Source of the DNA: Melastoma dodecandrum
Taxonomy: Eukaryota; Streptophyta; Magnoliopsida; Myrtales; Melastomataceae
Length of the DNA stretch: 64,000 nt
Reading direction: 5' to 3'
Assembly (NCBI GenBank): GCA_029817715.1
Contig: JARUPY010000594.1
Coordinates: 1 to 64,000, forward strand
In this document: positions 52,845 to 64,000 of the stretch, one piece after another
How positions within the stretch are numbered: position 1 is the stretch's first letter
Layout of the letters: each line of letters begins with the position of its first letter
Notes under the pieces: model-generated
The model's database searches: none
What the model was told of the DNA's origin: nothing
The model's input: only the letters and a program-made list of their open reading frames with translations
Position numbers and translations under genes: made by a program

Positions 52845-55300
52845 AACTTCCAACACGACCTCAGCCTGCGCGTAGCCGCGTTCCGCGCAAACCATTGAGG
52901 ACTCACACATTCTCGTTCCCTGGACGCTAAGCAGTGTACACACCGCGTGTGACCAGAGCGTAGTGCAGCAAGTCGCGGCACGGGAGCGCTTGCCAAAGCC
53001 CACCGTTACCATAAGATTAAACGCGTGCGCTGCATCGTCTCGCGCAACCTCCTTCATAGCTCGGGGAGCGGATTGGCGTCGCTCCCTTCGTCACGAGGAG
53101 CAACAACGACGCTGACCTTCGCCGAGGCCGAGAAAGTCTGCCGCGGTCAGGCGCCGCGCTGTGAGTCACCGTTCGGAAGCGGCAAGCGCTGCGACCGCCG
53201 CAGGCGGACCGGCCGCGGGCTCGGAGGTCTCTCCGGGGCCTGTACTTTGCTTGACTGGCGACTCGGTTGATCGAACTTTGGGGAGGGACGCTGCGACAGA
53301 ACGAGCTCTGCGGGCGTCCATTGAGTGGCATCGCAGCCGCCTGTCCGCACGCATTTGACTCGCAAAGGAGCACTGCGGTCTCGTCACCAGAACGACGCTC
53401 ACTAACCGTGGATGACGATCTCCATCACGGGACGCCGGGGCGGCAAGCCGTTGCGAGTCAGGCTCGTCCTCTGCAGTGCCGGAAGCTCCGTTCGCCGTCA
53501 CCTCATCGACAAGCATCCCAGCCGAGTTCAGGCGGCAGTTCCCGCGAGGTCCACGAGACCTTGGCCGACATGCGCTCGAACCTTGAGTGCAGCCAATAAC
53601 GTCGCTTAAACACCGGACCGGCCGGTGGACGATGCAGCGCACCTCACTTGCCGCGAAGCGAACGTCTGCTGCCACGCGGGCAAATCAGGGGACGGCCTGC
53701 TGCCCGCGGAATGATCTGTCCGACGCGAAGCAAGTGGACACTCGATGAATGGGAGTACTCCCTCGTTGGATGCACAAGAAGGTAGAGAAAACGTGATGCC
53801 GCATGTCGTGAAGCTCGCGGAGGTCGGTGAGGGGCGACGTCTACGGTTCAGGGCGCTGGTATTCTCGAAAGCCGCCTACTCCCGTAATGCCGCTAAGCAG
53901 ATGAGTTGGGCACGCGTAGTGCTTGAGAAACTCAAGGGACTCGGACCATCGTTCTAATGGCGGCCGACGTTCGATTCGGGCTGGCTCACGTTCGAAATCG
54001 TGGCTGTCATGGCTCGGCGAATCGTCAGCCCTTCGATGATTAGGAAAGCGAAAGCATCTTCGAACAAGGCGCAGTTCTGTGCGTCGTCGTAGGCTGATCG
54101 CCGAGGCGCTCGAAGACGCAGAGGAGGAAGCGATGAGCTGGCCTGCTCGTCGGCGCGCTGGCTCAACAAACTCATTCAGCTCTTTCAGCTTGGGCGAGCG
54201 ACCGTCATCACTTTTCAACTACTACCGCGTTGTCGAGGAAAACCTTCCCGCTCGGATGACCGACGATGGTCTATGCGAGCTCAATGAGCGCTAACGACAT
54301 CGTCGTGTTGCCGACTAATATATACCAAAGGCGCGAAGCAAGATTGGCAGTGGCTTCGGGGCGACCGCGAGACGTGAAAGCGTTTGACTAACTTCAAGTT
54401 GCATGGGTCAAGTCGACTGGTGTGTCTACCCCGAAAACGTCTCCGGAAGCAGTCTTGAGTCAGGGGGCCTCTCACACAGGCCCTGACACGCGCCGAACGA
54501 TGGTATGAGCGGGGGTAGCCGCCAACGTTTTCCATCGTCCCGCCCTACGGCCCAGAAGAGTGCGTACTAATCGTCGGAGCTTACACATTACCTTGTGGCT
54601 GCGGGCTGCAGTGGCACTTAGTGCGTCCAAACGGGTCGCCGTTCTTGGCCTACTCGTCTGCCGCTTCACTAGACAATGCAACCGCGAGTATTTTCTAGGG
54701 CGAGCAACTAAATGTAAACGTCTTCCAATTGCGCGAGGGGATGCCGCAAATCGATGGTTGTCAATCCTGGCTCAGTACGGCGTCCGAGATCCGGCTCGCT
54801 TCGGTCGTCTGCGACACTCGATCGCATGACCATGTGGGTTGAGTACATACGGCTATCACGGACAAGACGTTCTGATGCTCGCTGGCGAAGAGTCTTTTGC
54901 CGCTGTTTTTCGCCAAGCAGTTTTCGCGTTCCGCTCGGTGCGGGAGAGTGACTGCCTTGCCTTTGCCTGTAGCGCGCAACAGCGAGCACAAAATCGAGCA
55001 CGCACGACCTCGAGCCATGGACGGGCGCGTAACATCATCCTTACAGACGATGGCCCGTCATCTCTGCGCAGAATTGGTTCGTCCGGAGGCGAATCTACCC
55101 GGAGGGGCAGCGGACCGCCGCAGGGCCCTACTCGGCAGTCAGATTGCCGTCAGGGTACGAAGAGGGCTGCAGCGGATCGTATTTCACTGAGAACAAGGAG
55201 TACGGCTGGCTCGCGGTCGGGACTGTCAATCGCGCTGTTCTCGATCACCCAGTACGACGAACATTGGTTGACGCTGAAACCGATCGGGGAACCGACCACG
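52845..55300. other. unresolved stretch before lsr2
   Basis: Small frames of 60-170 codons occur on both strands. A minus-strand run at 53057-52830 (MVTVGFGKRSRAATCCTTLW) may be upstream sequence of the kinase gene. A plus-strand 172-codon frame at 54839-55357 is open but overlaps open minus frames. A plus pair at 53745-54294 is hydrophilic without known motifs. Confidence 0.25.
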
Positions 55301-55310
55301 AAATGGACAG

Positions 55311-55331
55311 TAGAAATTGCACAAATTTCTA
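55311..55331. promoter_or_regulatory. inverted repeat upstream of lsr2
   Basis: TAGAAATT-GCACA-AATTTCTA: a perfect 8-bp dyad in an AT-rich patch 66 bp before the lsr2 ATG. Lsr2 prefers AT-rich DNA and commonly represses itself, so this is a candidate operator or promoter-proximal site. Confidence 0.45.
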
Positions 55332-55396
55332 AACGGGTTTCGCCATACTGCACCTGACAGAATCAATTCGCTCGAACCTCAAGGGAAACATCCGCG

Positions 55397-55783
55397 ATGG
55401 CCCAGAAGTACATCGTTCAGCTCGTCGACGACCTGACGAACGAGCCCATCGAGGACGGCGCGGGGGAGTCGGTGCACTTCTCCCTCGAACGTGCGTCAGC
55501 CTACGACGAATCGCGACCCCTTTCCACCGTGCACGCAGACAGAGGTTCCGTTTCCTCGTGCTTTCCCACTACGTGAACGCTATCTGCTCGCACAGGCAGA
55601 CGCCGTGTAACTGCCGGAGCAAATCCCGGTCGACTTCTGCATCTCCTCCTCGGTCCAGCGCCGAGAGACCGACCTCAAGGACGTCCGCGACTGGGCCCTC
55701 CAAGAACGGCTTCGAGGTGTCGAGGTCCGCGGCGCGTAAATCCCGAGCAACGTCCAGGAGGCGTACGCCCGCCGCGCACCTGA
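55397..55783 (+). CDS. lsr2: Lsr2-type nucleoid-associated xenogeneic silencer
   Basis: Lsr2 is the actinobacterial H-NS-like protein that coats AT-rich DNA and silences acquired genes. The ATG at 55397 gives MAQKYIVQLVDDLTNEPIED and GAGESVHFSLERAS, the typical N-terminal dimerisation domain. After an indel near 55497 the middle (LSHYVNA, a basic linker) and the C-terminal DNA-binding part follow in other frames: TDLKDVRDWALQ, NGFEVS and VQEAYA, ending at TGA 55781. The family length is about 110-120 residues, and this span allows 128 codons. The AT-hook-like RGR motif expected after FEVS is distorted by an indel. A strong hairpin follows directly. Confidence 0.85.
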
Positions 55784-55790
55784 GTCACAG

Positions 55791-55834
55791 CGCAGCAAGG
55801 GTCCCAGAGCCACTGGCTCCGGGCCCTTGCTGCG
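55791..55834 (+). terminator. strong hairpin after lsr2
   Basis: CGCAGCAAGGG (55791-55801) pairs perfectly with CCCTTGCTGCG (55824-55834), and an inner GAGCC/GGCTC stem (55807-55811/55815-55819) extends it. It begins eight bases after the lsr2 stop. No long T tract follows, as is common in high-GC actinobacteria. Confidence 0.8.
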
Positions 55835-55839
55835 TATTC

Positions 55840-56780
55840 CCAGCCCGCGCAACGCGATCCTCTTCATGATTCAGGGGATTCATGGCCGTTGCCGTGCGGG
55901 CATGGTTTGTTGCGCTCAGCCAGAGATCCCGCGTTTGACGAGCAGGGGCAGAGGTATCATGCACCTCCGCGCCGCTGCGGGTCGAGGCCGAGAGCGTGTT
56001 TTCGTTCCGTCTCTCGACAACGGGCAAGATCTACCGTTCTGAACGTTCGCTGAGCTTCGGCAACATCGGGGACAACATACGCGCGGTGTACCAGCGCCGA
56101 GCTTATCGTCGCGCCATTTCCGCCTCTTGGGCTCAAGTCTGGCGCGGCGCGCATTGGACTGGCGCGAGGCCAACACGACGTCTTGTGGCGCGTGCGTCAC
56201 CAATTGGACCGAGAAAGGCCTGGTCGCCTTCCCTGCTGGCCGAGGGTCGGGCAGCTCAGGCACCAATTAGCTCCGGCGCGCAGTCCGGCAACCGCACGAC
56301 CTGCGGCGGTCCGGAACGTGTCGGCGGGCAACCACGTTTGAATCAAAAACCTCCAGAAACCACGGGCATCCCGACGTCCCGGTTAGCACGAGGGGGTCCG
56401 CTGCAGGGCGACAGAGCACCGGAGTCTTGCTCGGCTGGTTAAGGCGGCTTGAGGACGCGCCGGCGAGCCGAGTCTGCGGGCATCTGGATGCGCCGTTGCG
56501 CTAGGTAATGGGCCTGGACGCACGGCTATCGCGACTGTTTGAGAGTCCTAGGACGGAAGGGACGGGCCCGTCCTGCTTGTTCGGGGATGAAAACCCACAT
56601 CAGTGGTCTTTCTTGAGCCTTGAGGGGATGCTTTCCAGACAGAGCCGTTCTGCATCATGTGTCGCCACTCGAAAGCACAACGTTCATCAGGGAGTTTGAG
56701 ATCCGGTTCAGATTTGCGGAGTGCAAGTGCTCTCGCGGACACGATCACCCCCCGCTGTTTGGTTAAATTCGTTGGCCGAT
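55840..56780. other. no gene resolved
   Basis: A plus-strand piece FRLSTTGKIYRSERSLSFGN then IGDNIRAVYQRR (56000-56100) is coding-like, while the minus strand in the same place reads ALVHRAYVVPDVAEAQRTFR. Neither is recognised, and the strand cannot be decided. Confidence 0.25.
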
Positions 56781-56788
56781 GGCTCCGT

Positions 56789-57418
56789 TTACGTTGAGCC
56801 ACCTCGGGCTCCATCGTCCGTAGCGAAGGAGCTCAGGCAATGGTTTTCAGGTGGAACATCGCCGGGTGAACGCGTACGATGGCGGAGCGTCGCGTCCCTT
56901 CCGCATGGGGGCGGTCCTGCCCCGTCATCGCCGCGGCAGTGACAAACCACCGCAGTCGTCCCTGGCGGCGTCCCTGGTGGCAACCGACAGTCCGCGATCG
57001 CCGCTCCGTCGCGAACCCCGTTCGCCCCAGCGGCTACTTCGACCGCAACCGCTCGTCGCACCCGATTGCCGTCCCTCGGCAAGGACCAGATGCCCGGTTG
57101 TCCGGGCAGCGGTGTCAGAGGATGCTCTCGGAAATCGAAACCGAGACGACGCAGGTCTTCCATCAACCACCCCGATCTGACGGTCACGATAATGCGCCGC
57201 GAGATCGCAGCGAGCCCCGTCTCCGGGTCAATGACAAGCACGGCCAAAGTATGGCTGGCGCGAACCTCAACCTTGACTTGACGAGGAAGCGCCGACGGGT
57301 CCGCTGCGGCCCGAAGTCGGCACTGACTCCAAGTGACCGCTTGTCGGGCCGGCGACAACCACCGACGCCGGGGACGACGCCCGCCACGGGTGGATCCGTC
57401 CTGGTCCCGAGCAAGCAC
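56789..57418 (-). CDS. unidentified ORF opposite the RHS gene
   Basis: A 209-codon minus frame with good GC3 in its middle part: VKVEVRASHTLAVLVIDPET, GLAAISRRIIVTVRSGWLME and DLRRLGFDFREHPLTPLPGQ. The ends are less gene-like. The plus strand is also open here (possible RHS N-terminal region), so this gene is uncertain. Not recognised. Confidence 0.35.
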   Translation of the reverse strand: MLARDQDGSTRGGRRPRRRWLSPARQAVTWSQCRLRAAADPSALPRQVKVEVRASHTLAVLVIDPETGLAAISRRIIVTVRSGWLMEDLRRLGFDFREHPLTPLPGQPGIWSLPRDGNRVRRAVAVEVAAGANGVRDGAAIADCRLPPGTPPGTTAVVCHCRGDDGAGPPPCGRDATLRHRTRSPGDVPPENHCLSSFATDDGARGGST

Positions 57419-57599
57419 GCGGTGGAACTGGGCGGGGGAAGCTCCCGACGCCTACGATCAGCGGAGACTACGCGGCGACGTACCCGAGACGTTGCGGCGA
57501 AGACAACCGACCTCCGTTGTGCGGGCGACCCGCTACGGCGTGTCGAGGAGTCCCTGTTCGTCATCAAGAAAGGGGGCGCCGGCAGACCCGGCGTACCCT

Positions 57600-60500
57600 G
57601 ACCTTGCCGGTCAGCGTCGCTGGCAGCGGGTTAACGGTGTCTGACCCGTACCCGCGGATTCCGACGTCGGGGGATGCAGTTGAAGTAGAACGCCGGGCGG
57701 GCACCGTTGGTTGGGCCAGATCAGCCCGGCCTGTCCACGTTGGGTACAGCCAGACGAACGCCTGCAGTCCCCCGGCAACTCCGAGCCTAAACACGACGGT
57801 ATCCGGACATGACCGCTCAAAAAAACGGCTCGGCAGCACGACGCAGCTGAACATGCGCGCCGAGCGCGCAACATTCTTGAGCGAACCCTCGAACGAAGAT
57901 ACCACCCGTGACCGGTTGGACCCCGTCCGTTCACCGTGTCCGGGTCGGTGGTCCGAATTCAGACGACACGTACCGTCCGGTCGTGACTATCTGCGACGAC
58001 GAACTCTACTACGTACTCGAAGCAACGAGCGTCGAAGTTGGCACGTAACAAACGGCGGCACGTCCGAAGGCGCGCTCCTAACATCCCCGGTTCTCTGGGA
58101 CGAACGTCCAACGGCACGCTCGTGACGATGCGCGACGCTCGAAGCTGTGGGAGTTTCCACTACCTACAACACACTGCACCGCGTCCTAATATGGAACGTG
58201 TACGCCACCGGTGACGCGAACATGACGACCACCACACTTGGAACAGCGGTCAAGCCGTCGCTGAATGACGTAGCTACGAAGAAGCTCAATCTCCACGTGC
58301 GAAGGGCTACTTCGTCGTCGTGTGGCGGCGAACTGGTATCTCTGGTCGACTGCGACGAAGGCGGCGCAGTACTTCGCGGACCAGAACGCGCAGCATCTAC
58401 GTCGATCGAGGTTGCTGGGGCCAGCTGAGTCCGGACAGCCCTTGGCTGGAAGCGTTTCGACTCCTCGGACGGCCACCGCACTTCATATCGCCCGTGCTGA
58501 GACGTCAACTATGACCACTACCCCGGACCGGGTCGACTACAACAACGTCAACCCTCCCTCAGGCGACGACGTACGCAGAGGCACGGACTACGTGGCCGAC
58601 GACGAAGCCGACCCTGTCGGCTACGTTCAACCCCTCCGACCCTGATGGGGCAGTCCTGTGCGAAAGCTTCGCCTTCGAGGTGTGGAATCGGTCCGTGACT
58701 CCAACCACTGCGACGCGCGTCGCGACCATCACACCTCCGGAGCTGGTCGCCCTTAGCCGAACGCCCAAAAAAACCGGCTCGTTGCACGATCTCTAACCGC
58801 ACTCATCTGGACAACACTACATACCTCGGACCTACTACGATGTCGAGCCGCAAATGCCCAGTCCAACGTAAACAGAGGCATGAACCTCGGCCTGGTCCTA
58901 CCTGAATCACAACCCGTTCTCGGTGGCGGCGAGTCGCGCCGCCGGTCTCCTAGTCTTGATCAATTGGCCCGTACGGGCAACGGGTCCTTCTGGACGGACA
59001 GAGCGTGCGCCGAGCGGATCCGTCTCCTGCACCGTGAGACCCGTACCCGGGGGTGGCGGTACTTCGGGGGCGGATGCAGGCGGTGTTACGCCGTTGACGG
59101 CGGTTCGCAGTCGAGCCCGACTTTCCGTTTCGCTGTTCCGGTGCCGGAGCATCGTTCTCGGTTTCTGTGCCCAACAGTGGAGGGACTCATTCGGTCTCTG
59201 CACGACATATTCGTCCGCCGGTGCATCCCAGGGGAGTCCGGTCACCTACAGCTTCGGCTACGGATCGGCAGGATTCACCGCGCCAGCGGAGGGCACCACC
59301 ACCACCGACATCATCGCCCTGTCGGCGGCGTCCCGCACCGCGAGGCGGATCCACTGCAGCGCCACTCTCAGCTGGCGACCGGCCGGCACATCCGCCTGGC
59401 AGGACTGCTGCGTCCTCCCGGGTAGTGCTCTTCAGCAGGGGAACTCGGGTAGTGAGCCCGTCACGGTTACGAACTATGCCTGGGTCCAACCAAGCCACAT
59501 GGTCACAGGCGTCGGGACGGATCTTCGTAAGCCCACGCTCATCGAACTTCGGCTGTGTTTTAGTTACAGCGGTACGTCAACCGTGTTTTGCACGGACTGA
59601 CAACAATGCATCTCCGCTAACGATCCTTCGTGTCCCCCAAGCCTTTGGATCCGGGTTTCCAACGGCGACAGCCGGCGAGGGTCAGGTCGCGCTCTGGACC
59701 GGCGAACTCGCGCTCAACTCCACGGATGTCAATATCAAGACGCCCACTGGATCGCTGACCGTAACTCGTAGTCCATGCACATTCGGGCTGCCGGCCACTG
59801 CTACCGGCGGCGTTTTTGGCATCGGGTTCGACGGATCCTTCAGCGACGGTTTCGGCCGCAACCGCACAAGAGGTAATCGACTCCACCGCTGTCGACGGAC
59901 CATCTCCCTCGTCAACTCCGGAGGAGACTCGCTTGTCTTCCGCGAGGCGGGGAACGGGCATCAGCAGTCACCGGCAGGTCAGTACACCACTCCTGACTCC
60001 TTCACTGCGACGTCGGGAAGCACGCTGACCGTGGCGGACACGGCAAGTGGAAAAGTACATGACCTTGACGGGTCCTCGACGGCCTCAAAGAGCGTGTGGA
60101 AAGGCGCTCTTCCGGCAGCTCGCCGTCTTGGGCCCCGGTCCTCGAGCCAGGGATCCGAAAGCCACTCCAACACTACGTATACCGATCCAAATGGGCCAGG
60201 TCACGAAGAAGCCTCGCGCCCGCTCCGAATGGAGTTGGACTGCTCAAACCCGCCGATGCCGGCCGGATGCAACGCCCTCGACATTCATTACGACGCCTCC
60301 AACACATACGTCACAACCATCGACTACGAGGCATGGAATGAAGCGACGAAAACGCGGGTAACAACCCCGCGTCGCGACGTATACCTATCAGGGGGGACGC
60401 CTCTCGACTTTTACGGACCAGCTCGGACTCGTCACGACGTATCATTGGGACGGGAAATTATCCGAATAACACCGTCCCTTACTAGCATGTGGAACCACAC

Positions 60501-63500
60501 ACGTCAAGCAACTTTGGTAATTACACCTACGATCACACCCAACGGGCCGGATTGCGGATGCAGTAACGTAAAAGCTCAGATGGACCCCATCCGTCCCTCC
60601 TCGGACCCTGCAGACGATCCAGAATGCGTGTCGTACCTACGACATCCCCACCTCGACATCCCTGGGCTCCTCCTGACCTGTCACCTGTGAACCGTTGGCG
60701 GGCTGGGGGCAGACCGACCGCGCCCGACTACGGCTGCCGCTGTCTTCGGGGCTGACGCATCCCGTTACCAGCGTCAGTGCGAAAGCGACCTCAGCTCCGC
60801 CGACTGGCCATATGCCCCGACATCTACTTACGCGAGACCCCAGTGGTTATGAAAGTTAACAGTAGCCTAAACTAACGGCGCTGGTCAATGCTCACTCACC
60901 GCGTACATCTACGTCAACGGGCCGGCTTGACTCGACTGCTGCAGCCGAGCGACACGAAGTCCGCCGCGTCTACTGGCCGTCTAACAATGGACGGGCGCAC
61001 CGTAACCCCGGTACAACGCGGACATCACGAAATGGAAAGTGCGGCACTGTAGATTGTCCCAGCCGGCACGCTTTGCCCGCTTGGTGAAAAAAAAAAACAA
61101 AAACACTTGAGGGACCATTGCAAACCGCCATTGTGAATGGCGAACCTATCCCCGGCCCCTGTTCCTGTCCGGACGCACCACGCAATTATATTTGACGACG
61201 ATGGCGCACCTACCACGCTCAATCCAACAACCGGACAGCCCTACAACCGCACATCACCACTACAAAACGGTGGGCTACACCGTGACCTAGCATCCGTTTT
61301 TCGAGACGGATCCAACCGCAGTCGTTGGCCGTCCGACCCTCAGCACCGTCTCTACGAGCGAGAGACGTGGCTACGTACCCCAGATCACTGGACAGATCGC
61401 CTTCGATCACGAGTGAGTCCCGGCTGGACGCTCGGGAAACCGGACCAGCGTCCACCTTACCTGTCATTGCCGAACGCCCAGCGACAACATCGTCCCCCCA
61501 CTAATACGCTCTACGACGGCGACGGATAACGTCATCGCGACCGTCTGATTCCCGGTCTCCACCGGCACCGATGCGGGCACGACCCTACCATCTACTGACA
61601 ACCTGACCGGCACCCAAGTAGTGAACAGACGCGAAGCTGCGGCTCGCACCCATGGCCTGGGCCCGGGTCAGGTCTGCCGAATTCGTCAATCCACCAGCCG
61701 CGCCAACCGGAGACCGGTGCTCCGATCGCCATCCACCCGCACGTCGGGGCCTACGACTACTTGTACTGGCTCGATACCGACCAGCGTCGTGAATGACGCT
61801 CTGGGACCGGTGCCGCCCAAAATGCAGACACAAGAAACGACCAAAAACTACAACAGAGTACAATCTTGGTGACGGGAAAATCCGGTCCTTCTCGGACGGC
61901 AGGGGGCTCGACACCCACCAGCGAGACCGACGAATTCGGCCTCTCCGGCTCGACACCCGTACCGACCTAGCCCAGGTCCTCTACGACCCGACGACGCTCG
62001 ATCCATGTCGGCCGTCGCCTCGCTGCGACGGGTCATGGCACGATCACTGAGCTCGGTGAAGTGAGCACCTTCTGACCTGTGGGTACGCACGACCCGCTTA
62101 CGTCGAATGCCAACTGGAGCCGCGAACAACCGACCAGCTACGTCCCCGCAGGCCTCCGCGGGCGTGCGTGCAATCGGTCAGCGCCGTCACTAACACCCCA
62201 GGCTCGCCGCTCGTTGTTTCGTCCCGACCTAACTCGCTACTGACGTCACCGACGACCTCGGGCTTTGACCGAACACCGCGGTCTCCCGACGAAGCTGGTC
62301 GTTCAACGGACTCGGCACATACACCGCGTCGTAATGACCCTAACGGCAACTCTCAACTTCGTAGACCATGCCCTGTGCAACGTCGCGCAGACCCTGACAT
62401 ACGACTCCACGAACCGGACCACCGGCCTGACGTACATCTCGAGCTCGGGACAGATCGTCACCTAAACACGCCAATTCAACGGCGCGGGCCGGGTCGACCA
62501 CTCAAACCGACACGAACGTGGGCGTACCACCTCCTACGCGTACGACAACGCCGGACGCCTGACGCAGCGTCGGCCGACACCCACATCCGCCGGTAGTACC
62601 GTCGGGACGAGTAAGCAGCACCACCCGCGGCTACACCATCGACCCGCGCGGCAACCGGACAACACTCGCGAACGGCATACCGGCGCGGCCTGCGAGGCAC
62701 CACCGGAGCGACCAGCACGACGTGCGGGCGTTACGACAAATCTACTCCCGACAGGTATCCGGCCGCAAACGGCAATGGGGCGTACGGCTACGACGTCTTC
62801 GGACGGCAAACTGCCATCCCCGCCAGCGATTCGCCAAAGTCAATAACGGCCAGTGCTTCGACCCTGACGTACTTCGACTCCGGCGCTGATCCAATCAATC
62901 GGACTCAGGGGGTCCGACAACCACCAAGTATTGCGTCTTGATCCCGCAGGACGAACGACGAAACCGAAACAACTGGCGCCACGGTCCGTGACAAACAGCT
63001 ACGCGGGCGGTTCGAGACGGGACAGCCCTTCACTCGGTTCGACCAGCACGAACACCGGCGGGACAATCGACGACCACGCCAATACATCGCCGACCTCGCC
63101 GGCGGACTTGCTGCCCTCGCTCGCCACCGGTGCCGCTGAGTGAGTAATAAACCTGCAACTCCCAAGATCTCGCCGGAAAACACCGCAGTGATTATCCCAA
63201 TTGCTCAGGGGGCCGCGGACACGTCCAACGTGACTTAACTCGCAATTCGATGAGTACGGAAATCCCATAGCGAGCGGGACGACTCGCTTACGGGTGGACA
63301 TCGGAGGGTGTTAGCTTCAGCGTGCAGCTGCATACATCGCGGAAATTTATCCTGATGGAGGTGAGCGCCTCTATAAACCAGTACGCTTAGGCCGCTTCTC
63401 AAGTCTCGATTCAATCTTCGGGGGTGCAACGAGAACGCTTTCAATGTCCCAAATTGAATCTGATAAATATCGAATGATCTTACGAGGGCGGAGTCGCTCG

Positions 63501-63860
63501 ATTCCTGCTATGGCGGGACTGTAATGTGTGCGTTCCTTGTGCGTGGCCCCAGCCACACCCGCGCTCCAAGGAGGCGCAGATCTACCAGAACGCGTTCATT
63601 GGAGTCGCCATCCTCGCAACCATACTGGCGCCCGAGGCTGCTCCTTGCTGTATGGCGCCCGTCCGGCTGACGGGCACGCTTTCGAGGAGTTGCGTGCCGG
63701 GCAACGTGCACCGATCATCGGCGAACAGCAGCGCACTTATTTTGCAATCAGACCTCGCGGTGCGGCGCAAGAGGGACTGATTCTCAATCGGCGGAGGCAC
63801 GCCTTACGCGATCGGCTCTGGAGTGTGCGGAGTGGTGCCAGGAAACTACCAAGGCAGTAA
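57600..63860 (+). CDS. giant RHS/YD-repeat protein, rightward (frameshifted, variable tail)
   Basis: Thr/Ser/Gly-rich extracellular-type sequence from 57.6 kb. From 59690 it follows the RHS shell order: GELALNSTDVNIKTPTGSLT, GGDSLVFREAGNGHQQSPAG, TTYTDPNG, CNALDIHYDASNTYVTTIDY then EAWNEATKT. From 60380 to 62900 YD-type repeats appear in all three frames (TLTYDSTNRTTGLTYISSS, TSYAYDNAGR, YGYDVFGRQT). The core end is readable at 63235-63450: FDEYGNPIASGTTR, RLGRFSSLDSIFGG, then a CNENAFN-like turn. Behind it is a different tail with a hydrophobic segment (QNAFIGVAILATILAPEAA, about 63590-63645) and further sequence to 63860, where variable effector domains of such proteins normally sit. The start is not located, and the window ends soon after. 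More than 1900 residues. Confidence 0.8.
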
Positions 63861-64000
63861 AAGCTGAGTCAACCGGTGTTCAGGATACGGACGCCCTCTA
63901 AATTCGCACAATGATCTTCTCACTGGCGCGGCCCGTTCCCCAAATAGGAAGAACTGAACCATGTTTAGTACTTCAGAGAAACAATGCTCCTCTCTTTGCG

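Noticed and set aside
1..64000. CRISPR array
   Set aside because: No set of regularly spaced direct repeats was seen on either strand.

Overview
The window looks like chromosomal DNA of a high-GC actinobacterium. The strongest taxonomic marker is a recognisable Lsr2 nucleoid protein (55.4 kb). An actinobacterial initiator tRNA, a replication-relaxation protein and GC-rich codon use agree with it. Almost every gene is broken by single-base insertions and deletions: conserved proteins can only be followed by hopping between frames, the tRNA carries extra bases, and there are runs of about 14 to 30 C. This fits an unpolished long read or very low-coverage contig better than biological decay, because the broken genes keep motif after motif in order and a few genes are perfectly open (8025-8252, 15429-16298, 16461-16733). 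Most gene borders below are therefore approximate, and protein descriptions come from motifs read across frames.

Left part (1-9.8 kb): an initiator tRNA and a terminator, then a leftward operon of a conjugative or integrative element. From upstream to downstream it holds two small membrane proteins, several small translationally coupled ORFs, a VirD4/TraG-type coupling ATPase, a replication-relaxation protein and two unidentified proteins that end next to the tRNA.

9.8-21.3 kb: a leftward RHS/YD-repeat secreted protein, a divergent LuxR-type HTH gene, a two-TM membrane protein, and two near-copies of a regulatory unit (XRE repressor plus the same 16-bp palindromic operator plus a divergent short ORF). 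Between the copies lie a second copy of the two-gene membrane module seen at 8.0-8.9 kb and an IS5-family transposase.

22-31 kb: a candidate defence island. Rightward: an unidentified N-terminal region, a nucleoside-phosphorylase-like protein, a COG2509-like FAD-dependent enzyme whose ATG overlaps the phosphorylase stop, and a small HTH protein. Leftward: a PHP plus SMC/AAA protein of the TrlF type with smaller unidentified companions.

34.8-37.8 kb: a leftward azole-type RiPP maturation cassette with two SagB/ThcOx-like nitroreductase genes and an E1-like ThiF protein; no YcaO gene could be read. 38-55 kb is the poorest part. It yields a second LuxR-type HTH copy (42.5 kb), an Hanks-type kinase (52 kb) and several unidentified ORFs. 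55.3-64 kb: lsr2 with an upstream dyad and a strong terminator hairpin, then a very large rightward RHS protein that runs to the end of the window with a different C-terminal tail.
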